From NCBI GenBank assembly GCA_937910305.1, contig CALEPS010000125.1, positions 1 through 42,654 of the forward strand: 42,654 nucleotides of DNA, in the 5' to 3' direction. Source of the stretch: an uncultured Bacteroidales bacterium (GTDB taxonomy: Bacteria > Bacteroidota > Bacteroidia > Bacteroidales > Paludibacteraceae). Made by a program: the position numbers and the translations under genes. Of this stretch, positions 16,198-25,800 are shown one piece after another; position 1 is the first letter of the stretch, and every line of letters starts with the position of its first letter. The notes under the pieces are model-generated. The model ran no database searches. It was not told where the DNA came from and saw only the letters and a list, made by a program, of their open reading frames with translations.

Positions 16198-19100
16198 TTA
16201 AAAGTCACAATTGATACCAAACATAAATGTGCGGCTCTGCGGATAGTTACCGTAATCGACTCCGCCACCGACCTCGGGGTCATAACCTGTATAGCCGGTA
16301 AGGGTCAGCAGATTGCTGGCTGTAAAATACACACGGATACGATCAATATATGCTTTCTGGCTATACTTTTTCGGCAACGTATAACCTAATGTCAAGTCTT
16401 TAAGGCGCAGGTAAGCACCGCTTTCGATGAAACGGGATGAGTTGGCTGCATTCAGCGAGTTGCCGTGAGGATTAGGAATAGAACCGGCATACTGGTTCAT
16501 ATAGCTTTGCCAATCGATACCGGCATCGGTCATTGCCTCGCGCTTGTCGGCGTTGTAATAGATATGTACATCTTTCATCGCAGTACTCAGCGTGGCTGTC
16601 TGACCAGTTCCTTCCAACCGTTCGCGGAGCGCATTGTAAATCTGGTTGCCATACACTCCTTGGAAATTGATGCTAAAATCAATTCCCTTCCAACCGAGAT
16701 TAAAGGTCAATGCACCTGTCAGCCATGGGAACGGATTACCAATAACCATACAGTCGTTCTCGTCTATCTTGCCATCTTCATTCAGGTCCTCGTATTTGGA
16801 GTCACCTTCGTTCACTACATTAGTCGAATTAGGCAGATGAGTTGCTGCCTCTTCGTCGGACAGGTACACGCCCAAATACTTATACCCCCAGAAAGAGCGA
16901 ACCGGAAGCCCCTCATCTGTCTTGGTACGGTCACCATAATCCGCACTACCGCCATTCATCTTAGTCACTTTGTTTTTCGCAAAAGAGATATTCCCGTTAA
17001 TGCCGTACTCAAAATCTCCAACGCGATTCTGGTGCCCCAGCGTGAGTTCCAGACCCATATTGCGCACCGTTCCTAGGTTAGCGGACATAGCCCAGTGGTT
17101 ACCCACATGCGCAGGGGCATTGACCGACAGAATAGCGTCTTTCGTGTCGCGGATATAGCCCTCAATCGTACCGCTCAATTTGCCGTTCCAAAAACCGAAA
17201 TCCAGACCTACATTCCACTGTTCGTTAGTCTCCCATCTTCCGTTCTCGTTAACCAGAGTCAGCACTGCAGCTCCCGGCACAAGATTGTCTCCTAAGATAT
17301 ATCCTACGAAATACGGTCCCGGCGTCTCTATCGACTGCACAAAAGCAGACTCGCTCACTTGGTCATTTCCTACCTGACCCCAACCAAAACGCAATTTCAG
17401 GTTATCTACATAATTTGCATCTTCCATGAATGCCTCTTGGTTGATACGCCATGCCAATGCCATAGATGGGAAATAGCCCCATACTCCCTTGTCGCTTTTC
17501 TTGAATCGCGAAGAAGCATCTGCACGGAAGTTAAAAGTAGCGATATAGCGATTATCATAACTATAATGCAAACGGGTGAAGAAAGACAAACGACGCGTAC
17601 GGGCGACTGCATCACCTTCCGTACGGGTGGAGTCGTTCTTGGTATTAAAGACATACCAGTTTTTAGGATCAATATTGACAATGTCTTGTCCTCCTGCACT
17701 CACACTGTAGTAGTCATATTGTTGCATCGTCTCACCCGCCATGATGGAGAAACTATGCTTCTCTATGTCACGTGCATAGGTGATTACATTATCATTTGTG
17801 AGCGTCATGTAGCGTGCCATACTGGCACCAACGGAATTATGCTCGCGGTAGTCAGCGTTAGAATAGCGATATGCATAATTAAATGTGCGATCCATATTAT
17901 TGCTAAGATCCATACTCAAGGACGGACGAATAGTCAGCCCCTTCACCGGCATAATCTCAATAAAGATATCGCCCACCCAACGTTGTACGCGGTTCTTCGG
18001 CTCCGAGTTATAAATCATGGACATTGGATTGACCACATTGGTAAAGTTAGAAGCAGCCGAAGGTTGACCTCCTATTTTCTCGCCTAAACCATTCACAGCA
18101 TTCTCCGGATAATATACAGGATCCCATGGTGCCATTGCTAATGCTGCAGAAAGCACAGAGGCTTGTGGGGACGCATTGTTATTCATCGCATTACGGGATC
18201 TGCTTGTAGCGAACGTCAGGTTCTCACCTATGCGCAACCATTTGCGTACATTAAATTTAGTGTTCACACGAAGCGTCAGACGGTCATAATTACTGCCATG
18301 CAGCGTACCGTCTTGGTTAAAATAACTTGCGCTGAATAAGTAAGAGCCCCATTCTCCGCCACCATCTATAGAAAGACTATAGTTATGCACCAGAGCATTC
18401 TTATGAAACACTTCGTTTTGCCAGTCGGTTCCGCCCGTCTCTGCATACGCGGCATAATCGAAATTAATCGGATAATACGGGTTTTTCCCACTGGCATTAT
18501 TCGTTTTTTGCCACCATGTTGCAAAACCCTTGTTCCAGTTGGTGATTGCTTTCGCGCCACCTGCCATCAGCACTTCCGTCTGCGCCTGGTCCATTGCATT
18601 CATAACATCCAATTTGCGCCACCGGTTTTGAATACCCCAATATGCATTAAAACTGATAGCTGCCTTGCGATCTTTATGTCCCGACTTTGTAGTAATCAAG
18701 ATTACACCATTTGCTGCCTGGCTACCGTAGATTGCCGTAGAAGAGGCATCCTTCATAATCTCCATAGACTCAATATCCGAAGGGGTCAAGAAGTTAATAT
18801 CCTTCAGCACTACCCCGTCCACTACGTAAATAGGTGTAGATTCGGATTTAACGGAGCCTATACCACGGATGCGGATCTCAGCAGCCGCACCCGGCTGACC
18901 GGAGTTGGCATTGACGGTCACACCGGCGGCTTTTCCTTGCAAAGCTTGGTCAACGGTAGCTAATGGAGTCTTTTGAAGATCCTCTGCCTTTACTGAAGAA
19001 ACAGCACCCGTCAGGTCGCTCTTCTTCATCGTACCGTAACCGATAGCTACCACTTCCTGCAGCTGCACGTTGTCCGGCACGAGCGTCACACGGATCGGAC

Positions 19101-19362
19101 CCGCATTAGACACTTTCACTTCTTGGGTTTTGTAGCCCATAAAAGAAATTTGGAGAACATCCCCCGTTTTGGCAGAAAGGGAGAAGTTTCCGTCGAAATC
19201 GGTGATCGTACCGCTCGCCGAACCCTTCACCACCACGTTGGCGCCAATCACAGGATCCGGCTCGTCCTGAGCCATCACCACACCCGTCACGGTCATCGTC
19301 TGCGCAAAAGCAGCAAGCGACATCCATGCCAGGATAGCAATTGTAAAGATTCTTTGTTTCAT
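16198..19362 (-). CDS. susC: SusC/RagA-family TonB-dependent outer-membrane transporter
   Basis: A 1054-residue outer-membrane protein with signal peptide (MKQRIFTIAILAWMSLAAFA). A carboxypeptidase-regulatory-like domain (~22-105, 'GVVMAQDEPDPVIGANVVVK', 'GTITDFDGNFSLSA') is followed by the plug (~110-225, 'GYGTMKKSDLTGAVSSV', 'RIRGIGS', 'YVVDGVV', 'ILITTKSG') and a long beta-barrel ending 'FMFGINCDF' with the terminal aromatic residue of barrel proteins. It is the first gene of the glucan operon. Its promoter has a -7 box at 19444-19451 and a -33 box at 19472-19475. Two GTACGTA-type boxes lie upstream, as in three other operons of this window. Confidence 0.96.
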   Translation of the reverse strand: MKQRIFTIAILAWMSLAAFAQTMTVTGVVMAQDEPDPVIGANVVVKGSASGTITDFDGNFSLSAKTGDVLQISFMGYKTQEVKVSNAGPIRVTLVPDNVQLQEVVAIGYGTMKKSDLTGAVSSVKAEDLQKTPLATVDQALQGKAAGVTVNANSGQPGAAAEIRIRGIGSVKSESTPIYVVDGVVLKDINFLTPSDIESMEIMKDASSTAIYGSQAANGVILITTKSGHKDRKAAISFNAYWGIQNRWRKLDVMNAMDQAQTEVLMAGGAKAITNWNKGFATWWQKTNNASGKNPYYPINFDYAAYAETGGTDWQNEVFHKNALVHNYSLSIDGGGEWGSYLFSASYFNQDGTLHGSNYDRLTLRVNTKFNVRKWLRIGENLTFATSRSRNAMNNNASPQASVLSAALAMAPWDPVYYPENAVNGLGEKIGGQPSAASNFTNVVNPMSMIYNSEPKNRVQRWVGDIFIEIMPVKGLTIRPSLSMDLSNNMDRTFNYAYRYSNADYREHNSVGASMARYMTLTNDNVITYARDIEKHSFSIMAGETMQQYDYYSVSAGGQDIVNIDPKNWYVFNTKNDSTRTEGDAVARTRRLSFFTRLHYSYDNRYIATFNFRADASSRFKKSDKGVWGYFPSMALAWRINQEAFMEDANYVDNLKLRFGWGQVGNDQVSESAFVQSIETPGPYFVGYILGDNLVPGAAVLTLVNENGRWETNEQWNVGLDFGFWNGKLSGTIEGYIRDTKDAILSVNAPAHVGNHWAMSANLGTVRNMGLELTLGHQNRVGDFEYGINGNISFAKNKVTKMNGGSADYGDRTKTDEGLPVRSFWGYKYLGVYLSDEEAATHLPNSTNVVNEGDSKYEDLNEDGKIDENDCMVIGNPFPWLTGALTFNLGWKGIDFSINFQGVYGNQIYNALRERLEGTGQTATLSTAMKDVHIYYNADKREAMTDAGIDWQSYMNQYAGSIPNPHGNSLNAANSSRFIESGAYLRLKDLTLGYTLPKKYSQKAYIDRIRVYFTASNLLTLTGYTGYDPEVGGGVDYGNYPQSRTFMFGINCDF

Positions 19363-19443
19363 GGTTTGTATTATTGTTTGTAATTGATAAACTAAATCGG
19401 TATTGGTATTCTCGATTTAAAGTTAACTATGTTAAAACCGCTG

Positions 19444-19475
19444 CAAAGGTACTGCTTTTTCACGAATTACGCAAG
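19444..19475 (-). promoter_or_regulatory. promoter of the susC operon
   Basis: On the minus strand, CTTG (19472-19475) and TACCTTTG (19444-19451) are separated by exactly 20 nt, the Bacteroidetes -33/-7 promoter form. Transcription would start near 19437, about 75 nt before the susC ATG. Confidence 0.85.
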
Positions 19476-19498
19476 TTTTAAGATATGTTCTACGACAT

Positions 19499-19590
19499 AA
19501 AAGTACGTATTTTTAATCATTATATTATTGATATACTGTATTTAAACATTTTCGTGACATGCAAAAAAAGTACGTATGAGTACGCATAAA
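19499..19590 (-). promoter_or_regulatory. two-box operator of the susC operon (GTACGTA boxes)
   Basis: On the plus strand AAAAGTACGTAT occurs at 19499-19510, 48 nt upstream of the -7 box. It recurs at 19566-19577, followed 10 bp later by a degenerate copy (GAGTACGCA). The proximal copy is preceded by GACAT. The same arrangement precedes the operons starting at 22207, 29564 and 37819, so it is probably a binding site for a common regulator. Confidence 0.7.
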
Positions 19591-19621
19591 AACAGAAGTC
19601 TCTCCTCTCGGAAAGACCTCT
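19588..19621 (-). terminator. Rho-independent terminator of the discoidin protein gene
   Basis: On the minus strand a 12-bp stem (19610-19621 with 19594-19605, two G-U pairs) closes a GAGA loop and runs into GTTTTT. It lies 39 nt after the stop of the gene ending at 19661. Confidence 0.85.
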
Positions 19622-19660
19622 GTCCGTATAGATTAGCAAGTAGATTTCGTTAGTTGGTGG

Positions 19661-22207
19661 TTATTTAACGGAAGCACCCGTGATAGTATAGAGTTTTCCG
19701 TTCCGCTCGATATAGAGCATGCCGTTGCGCAGCACCTTCGTACTTTGTACTTCGGTTCCTTGTACATTTCCGATACCGCTTTCGCCACCGACAGCCTTGT
19801 AGAAATAGACATTATCTACAAACAGGTCTTTGCCGCCACCATTGTCAAATTTGAATTGGAATACATTGCCCCAATCGATACCTGCAGCCTCATATTCACT
19901 CAAGGCGATATCAAGAGAGGTCCATTCTCCGGATTGTAATGCTTTGGACAATACCTTCTCTTTGCCCGGGCTGATAGGAGTGATTCCTACTGCTGCCAGT
20001 GTCTCGCTATAGAGATCTACGTGCAGATATTCCATACCAGTTGCATTAACTGCCGGAGTAAGTTCCCACCCCAGGTAGTTCATATTGCTGAAATACTGTA
20101 CATGGTCGCCTGCAGCCAGTTCACCGAATGCTACTTGAGTAGTCTGCCCCCAGCCGCCGATATTGATAGCCGGCTGACCTTCCAACGCGTCGCAGAAGAC
20201 ACCTACCGTCTCTTTGTTGGTGAAATCAGGAGCCGGAGCAGGTGCCGGAGCAACAGCGGTCTTGGCTGCTATGGTGATAGACTCAGCCTCATTGCCTTTC
20301 TCGTCTTTGACGGCCACAGTCAGGTTATAATCCGTGTTCGGCAGCAGGCCCGGTACAATCACGTTGACAGTAGCGCCGCTTGCGCCAGCGGCTGTAGCCA
20401 GTACCTCATCGCCGTTCTTGACGGTATAGTTCACTACGCCCATGTTGTCATCAGCGCTCAGCGACAGCGTTATGCTGAAATAGGAGAATGCGCTTACAGT
20501 ACCAGCCACGTTGGTCGGAGCCTCATCGTCCTCCAAAGCGGTCTCGCGGTAGAAATAAGCGTTTCCTACCCAGAACGTCAGGTTGGCGGCATTGTCGATC
20601 TTCACCTGATAGACGTTGCTCCAGTTGGTCACATTGGCGAACTGGCCTTCGTTCAGTGCCAGATCGATGCTGTTCCACTGCTGGCCTTTTAGGCTTACAC
20701 TCACACCGTACTCCGGCTCGTTGCCGTCATCGGCTGCGTTACGGCAGATAGGCACGATACGGAGTGTCGCATCATCGGCGATCCAGATATCATAATGCAA
20801 TGCCTCCATCGTCATGGCGTTGATCGAGAAACCGTCCAAACCGAAGTAACCTAAACCGGTAGTCACGAATTTCCTACCAAAATCCGTGTCAGTTACAGCC
20901 GTTCCGCTGCCCCAGTCTTGGAAATTGCAGTTCGCATTATACGTCGGGCTATAAATAGCTTGTACTTGACCTGCCGGCCATGTCGGAGCGGCACATGCTT
21001 CCTGCGGCTCTGCCACAAAAGCGTTCGTCGTAACAGCTACAGCAATCGGAGCATCAGACTCCTTGCCTACTACATCGATTGCGTAGATATTGAAATTATA
21101 CGCGGTACTCTCGCTCAGGCCCGTGATGGTGATCTCGTCGTCCGTCGGAACAAACTGTGCATCAATACTCTTGCTGCTCTCTACCACGCGGTATTTAGCT
21201 ATTCCGTTGTCGTCCGTTGCTGCTACTGCGATCACGACGCTCTTAAATGTCTTGCTTACAACCGTGGCACTTACCATCACCGGTTTCTCAGTATCGGATG
21301 CAGGTACCCATTCTGCGCCATATACGCGGAACTCCCAGATCTTCATACCCCATCGGGTGGCAGCCTTCGTGCTCCAAAAACGGACGTAACGAACCTTCGT
21401 GTTATTTGCCAACTCCGTCACTTCATCCGTACGGCCATTGACACCGGGATTGCCTACGAAATTGTAACCTAATTTCCAAGTATTATTATCCTCCGAGAAA
21501 TCGATATGGTAATCTTGCGCACATGCGCCCTCGAAATGAATATCTACTTTATCTACATCGTATAGAGCGCCAAGATCTACTACGAACCATGCGTCGAAAG
21601 TACGATCCTCATCGGTATCCGGAGTGCCGTTGCTGGGCGAACCTTGCCACTCTGTACCTGCATTACCGTCCAATACGCGGTTGGCGTCGTTGTATCCTCC
21701 GGACGAAGCAGCAATCGACACACCCGTGATCTGCGTGTAGGTCTTCGGAGCCTCGCTCAGATAATACACCTCAAACTCAAAGAAACTTTGTCCCCATTGA
21801 GTTGCACGCTCGATTCCCTGGTACTTGATGTAACGCGCCGTTACCGCTGTCTCGAAATAGAGACTCTGCCAACCGGCTGCCTCCAGATTGCTCTCTGTGT
21901 AGAAATCGGTGAAAGTCTCGCCGTCGGCGGAAGCCAGCAACTGGAACCGCTTTGCGAAAGCGCCTTCCCAAAGGATCTTGATGTAATTGAAGGTGCGGCT
22001 TTGACCTAAATCGAGCAGAAACCATTCTGCATCGGTTTGGGCGCTCTCCCAACGGCTGCCGTTGTTGCCGTCAATCGCCAATGCGGCATCACCGGTGCTG
22101 GCACTGGCGGATGAACCTTCTGACGCCAATGCGAAGTTCACTTCACCGGCTGCAAAACTCATGATACTGGCGCTTAATAACGCGACTAAGAAGAAAAGTT
22201 TTCTCAT
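19661..22207 (-). CDS. exported multidomain discoidin/FN3 protein with C-terminal tail motif
   Basis: An 848-residue protein with signal peptide (MRKLFFLVALLSASIMSFA). Two F5/8 type C (discoidin, CBM32-like) domains span ~22-150 ('DGNNGSRWESAQTDAEWFLL', 'FFEFEVYY') and ~155-300. An FN3 domain (~310-395), a sandwich module starting 'WPAGQVQAIYSPTYN' (~405-555), a second FN3 (~562-655) and a further sandwich module (~668-805) follow. The last ~28 residues are the KVLRNG...YTITG tail. No catalytic motif is seen. It has its own promoter with the two-box operator and its own terminator, so it forms a single-gene unit next to the glucan operon. It is probably a surface carbohydrate-binding or scaffold protein; the ligand is unknown. 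Confidence 0.8.
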   Translation of the reverse strand: MRKLFFLVALLSASIMSFAAGEVNFALASEGSSASASTGDAALAIDGNNGSRWESAQTDAEWFLLDLGQSRTFNYIKILWEGAFAKRFQLLASADGETFTDFYTESNLEAAGWQSLYFETAVTARYIKYQGIERATQWGQSFFEFEVYYLSEAPKTYTQITGVSIAASSGGYNDANRVLDGNAGTEWQGSPSNGTPDTDEDRTFDAWFVVDLGALYDVDKVDIHFEGACAQDYHIDFSEDNNTWKLGYNFVGNPGVNGRTDEVTELANNTKVRYVRFWSTKAATRWGMKIWEFRVYGAEWVPASDTEKPVMVSATVVSKTFKSVVIAVAATDDNGIAKYRVVESSKSIDAQFVPTDDEITITGLSESTAYNFNIYAIDVVGKESDAPIAVAVTTNAFVAEPQEACAAPTWPAGQVQAIYSPTYNANCNFQDWGSGTAVTDTDFGRKFVTTGLGYFGLDGFSINAMTMEALHYDIWIADDATLRIVPICRNAADDGNEPEYGVSVSLKGQQWNSIDLALNEGQFANVTNWSNVYQVKIDNAANLTFWVGNAYFYRETALEDDEAPTNVAGTVSAFSYFSITLSLSADDNMGVVNYTVKNGDEVLATAAGASGATVNVIVPGLLPNTDYNLTVAVKDEKGNEAESITIAAKTAVAPAPAPAPDFTNKETVGVFCDALEGQPAINIGGWGQTTQVAFGELAAGDHVQYFSNMNYLGWELTPAVNATGMEYLHVDLYSETLAAVGITPISPGKEKVLSKALQSGEWTSLDIALSEYEAAGIDWGNVFQFKFDNGGGKDLFVDNVYFYKAVGGESGIGNVQGTEVQSTKVLRNGMLYIERNGKLYTITGASVK

Positions 22208-22272
22208 GATAATGAATTTATAAGTTAAACAATATGGTTGATTTATAATTGTGGTCGTTCAATTTCCGAGTG

Positions 22273-22304
22273 CAAAAGTACTATATTTTTTACACACGCG
22301 CAAG
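22273..22304 (-). promoter_or_regulatory. promoter of the discoidin protein gene
   Basis: CTTG (22301-22304) and TACTTTTG (22273-22280) on the minus strand with a 20-nt spacer. The predicted start is about 60 nt before the ATG at 22207. Confidence 0.82.
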
Positions 22305-22328
22305 TATTTGCGTGTGTGCCATACCGAT

Positions 22329-22427
22329 AAAGTACGGATATGTCAACAAAAGTACGTTCCATATTGCTGATTGACAACAACTTACCGGTTGGTAGGGAAT
22401 ATAAAAAAAGTACGCACAAAGTACGTA
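22329..22427 (-). promoter_or_regulatory. GTACG-type operator boxes upstream of the discoidin protein gene
   Basis: On the plus strand AAAGTACGGA lies at 22329-22338 (49 nt above the -7 box) and AAAAGTACGTT at 22348-22358. A doublet AAAAGTACGCA / AAAGTACGTA lies at 22406-22427 with 11-bp phasing. On the minus strand the doublet can also fold into a small hairpin followed by TTTTTTT, so it may double as the terminator of the gene ending at 22439. Confidence 0.65.
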
Positions 22428-22438
22428 CCTTTTATAAC

Positions 22439-22831
22439 TCACGATGGGCGTTTTTTGCTTTCTCGTCTATATCGCATATATCCCGTGCATGCAGCATAGA
22501 GAGCCAGCAGGAGGAGCAAGAACCAATTCGCATCGGAGAGGGGGAAAGCAGGACCGTCTTTGTCTCCTTCGGTTTTCCCGGGAGCTCTTCTTGGCGCATT
22601 CACAGGCTCGCTTGTTCCGAAGGGATTTAGATCGCCACTCATCGCAGGAACATATGCCGGTCTATCTAAAGTCAACTCTCCGGTCGAGGGCTGAGCTTTA
22701 GAAAGCATATATGGCGATGTAGAATGCATCATGTGCGTTTCAGAATAGGCGGGAGTTTCGTACGATAGTGCATTAGCAGGCAAAACAAGCAAGCCTATCA
22801 TCAATATCAATATGTGTTGTATCGTTTTCAT
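22439..22831 (-). CDS. small exported protein with C-terminal membrane anchor and Arg-rich end
   Basis: The start is taken at 22831 (MKTIQHILILMIGLLVLPANA), which gives a signal peptide; the gene then begins 19 nt after the stop of the 2237-residue gene upstream. The 130-residue product has a signal peptide, a polar middle with 'APRRAPG', then 'GPAFPLSDANW', a hydrophobic segment (FLLLLLALYAACTGY) and a basic end (RYRRESKKRPS). Short motif, membrane helix and Arg/Lys cluster together resemble protein-sorting C-termini in layout. No enzymatic motif is seen. Co-transcription with the giant surface protein suggests a helper or a small membrane partner. Function unknown. Confidence 0.7.
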   Translation of the reverse strand: MKTIQHILILMIGLLVLPANALSYETPAYSETHMMHSTSPYMLSKAQPSTGELTLDRPAYVPAMSGDLNPFGTSEPVNAPRRAPGKTEGDKDGPAFPLSDANWFLLLLLALYAACTGYMRYRRESKKRPS

Positions 22832-22850
22832 AATGAGTAGCAATATTCTA

Positions 22851-25800
22851 TCAGGGTACAACAATTTTGAGTATTTGCGAAGCCGTCCTTATCACATAAA
22901 TGCCTGGAGAGAGCGACTCAAGATAATGCTCCATAGTATCTCTAGACGCAAAAGTTGCAACTTTTGCTCCCGAAACGGAATAAATATCTCCCTTCCATCC
23001 GGCAGTAGTAGGCACATCTCCCAACCCGGTAGTTGTTCCTGTATCAGGAGTAGTTTCGCCTCTGAGCCTGATTATACGATACTTTGTTTGTACCGGTGAA
23101 GTACCCACTACATAAGACTCAAAGGCCGGTATGGGTTGGGTATAGCGCACATATATATCATAACCTTCCTCCAACATATAGATATCTGATTTCGTTTCCG
23201 TAGGCTTCATCATGTTATTGCGTTGCAGTTTCACGACCTCATCGGATCCTGTTATACTATTCGCACATTGGTCATCCGCTTCGGAAGCAATTGTTTGTCC
23301 TCCTTCTCCGTAGAAAATCACCCAATTCGTTTCATAATAGGGACCATCAGTGAAAGAGATAACGTACGGCACGTTTTTCGAAGGAAGCACATGGGTAGCC
23401 AAATCGGCTTCTTCATCGGCAGTAGCACCTGTCTTATCCGTAATATAAGTTAGCTGCTGCCATGTTCCTTTGAAGTTGGCAATAGATACCGGAGTATTAT
23501 TCCAATCAGGGAATGTTTTCAACCAGTAATAACCTTCTACATCCTGAGTCCCATTATAGAATCTCGGGTAGAGGTCATATTCCCGGATATCATCATTATC
23601 ATATACAGCAACTCTGCTCACATCAAATGGGAAAGCGATTGCACACCACTCGGTATGCTCAAAATGGCGGAAGTATCGGATTGGTTGCATGATTATGCCT
23701 CCGTTGTAAGACGTTCGTTCTCCCTCAGAAGCATCATCCCAATGATAAATATCAAAATAATCAGGAGCACATACGCCATTGGACAAATCAAAATAATGTA
23801 TCTCTGTTTGGCAAATGTCCGAACCGCCAGCAACTTCTATTTTGACAGTATATCGCACTATTCCATCCGCAGTATACAGCGTTGCTATTTGCGCAGGTGT
23901 TAAAGAAACAGAATATAAGTTTCCGCCGAGATGGGTCATCTCAAACTGTGTCAGATCATTACCGGAAGCGGCGGTAAAAGGTTGCAGGTAAATTTTTCCC
24001 GCCCCCGTAGGGAACTCCATTTCTACAACCCAGTTATTTTCAGACATATAAGCGAAGAGTTCATACGTTTCGGAGCCCGTCAACGCGCGTGAGCCGTTAA
24101 GTCCAACTATTCCGCTTCCTGCGCCACCGGCATATTCGCATAATTCTTCTGAATCGATTTCCTCCCAAGACCATGTCCAAGTCTCCATATCGAATGTTAA
24201 TTTGGCATGTGTCCAAGCAGATGGATTCACGAAGTTCACCGCCTCATCCATGATTCGGTTGCGTGAATTATCCGTGATGCCGGAATGGTTATTATTAACT
24301 GCTATACGGAACGCGTTCGTGCCCGTACGCACGCGCCCTTGCCATACAAACTTATGCTCACCGGCATATGTCATTGTGTGTGCAGACCCCTCCGCAGCAT
24401 ATACCGCATCACCATATACTTTCAATTCATCAAAGACAGAAACGAAATGGTTTTTGTCTTTCGCGAACACCTCAATCGTCTCGCCGTTATGACCGGAAAC
24501 GAGTTGATTATCCGATCCAGACCAATAGTTTGCCACTTCGCTCACTTGAGCTCCCGATTCATCGTAATAGAGTCGATACTGCACATCGCCTGCCGCAGGA
24601 GCATTGATATGATAATAGTAGATACCGCTATGCTCGGTAGCCTCGAAACGGCGTTTAGCGGCTGATTCGGGATCCGTAATAACAGCAGCCCATACACCTG
24701 ACACACCTGTCCCATCGCTGGTGAAATAATAGAGGTTGATATATGGCGTGAAAGATACTTCTTTATAGTTCTCGGACACATTCCCGCTCTCATCCACCGC
24801 ATATATCCGCACCGTATAGGAGGTTCCTACTGTAAGTCCGGTAAGCGTGATCATGCCATCCGTAACGGTCAATCCGGTACGATCCTCCAAACCGCCTGTC
24901 GCGAAAACCGCTTTGTATGTCAGCAAAGCAGGCAGAGTAGTCTCGTCATAGGCATTTACGGTGACTGTGGCTGTAGCCGAAGAAGCACTAATGGTCACAT
25001 TCTCCAACACTCCCTCCGTCATAACCGGTCGTGCATAATCATCAGCGCAACTGCCGAATATCTGGATATCGCGCACAGCCATTTCGGCAGAGAGGCCTAC
25101 AGCGCGCAGACGGATATAGCGCGCTTGGATATGGGATTCCAAAGTATAGGTCTCGTAAGCTATAGCTGCATTAGTCGCTGAATACGTAGCAGGAGCCGTG
25201 GTGACATGCTTCAGCACATAATAATTGGAGCCGTCCCGCGATCCTTCGATATAGAGATTGGATACATTTGCATTATTCCATGCCACCTTAATACTGCTGA
25301 TGCCAAATACACGGGTTAGATCCACCGCCAGCCATTGCTCACCGATATTAGCACCTGTTGCCCAATAGGTATTATCATCGCTGTCAATGGCTTTGCCTGC
25401 CGCCCAACCATCACCGGCAGAAACCGATGCACTTGCGGTCACGCCGCCTTCGGGAATATCCATCAGATTGAAATCAACCGCCGGTGCCACACTACCGCTG
25501 CATTCAACTACTGCCGACAAGTTCGCCGCATCGTCCATTGCTTGCACCGAGAAAGTATAGTTCGTGCAGTAGGTGTAGGTAATATTATCCATCACCACAT
25601 GATTGCTTGCATCAGCGGTTTTGACATAAACATTATCATCGCTGTCCGTAATGCGGAACACCTTGGAGCCGTCATCTGCAACCAGCGTCAGTTGCAATTT
25701 ATTATTCTCAACAATAGCAGATACATCAGCCGTTGTAACGGTTGGAGCCGTAGCATCTTTGGCGACCACAGCAGTACCGTACACTTCAAACTCCCACATG

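Noticed and set aside
22406..22432. GTACG doublets as pure Rho-independent terminators
   Set aside because: Two of them can fold and have T runs, but a box at the same distance exists at 37986-37996 where no gene needs termination, and the proximal boxes at 48-49 nt are not hairpins; kept as regulatory with possible double use.
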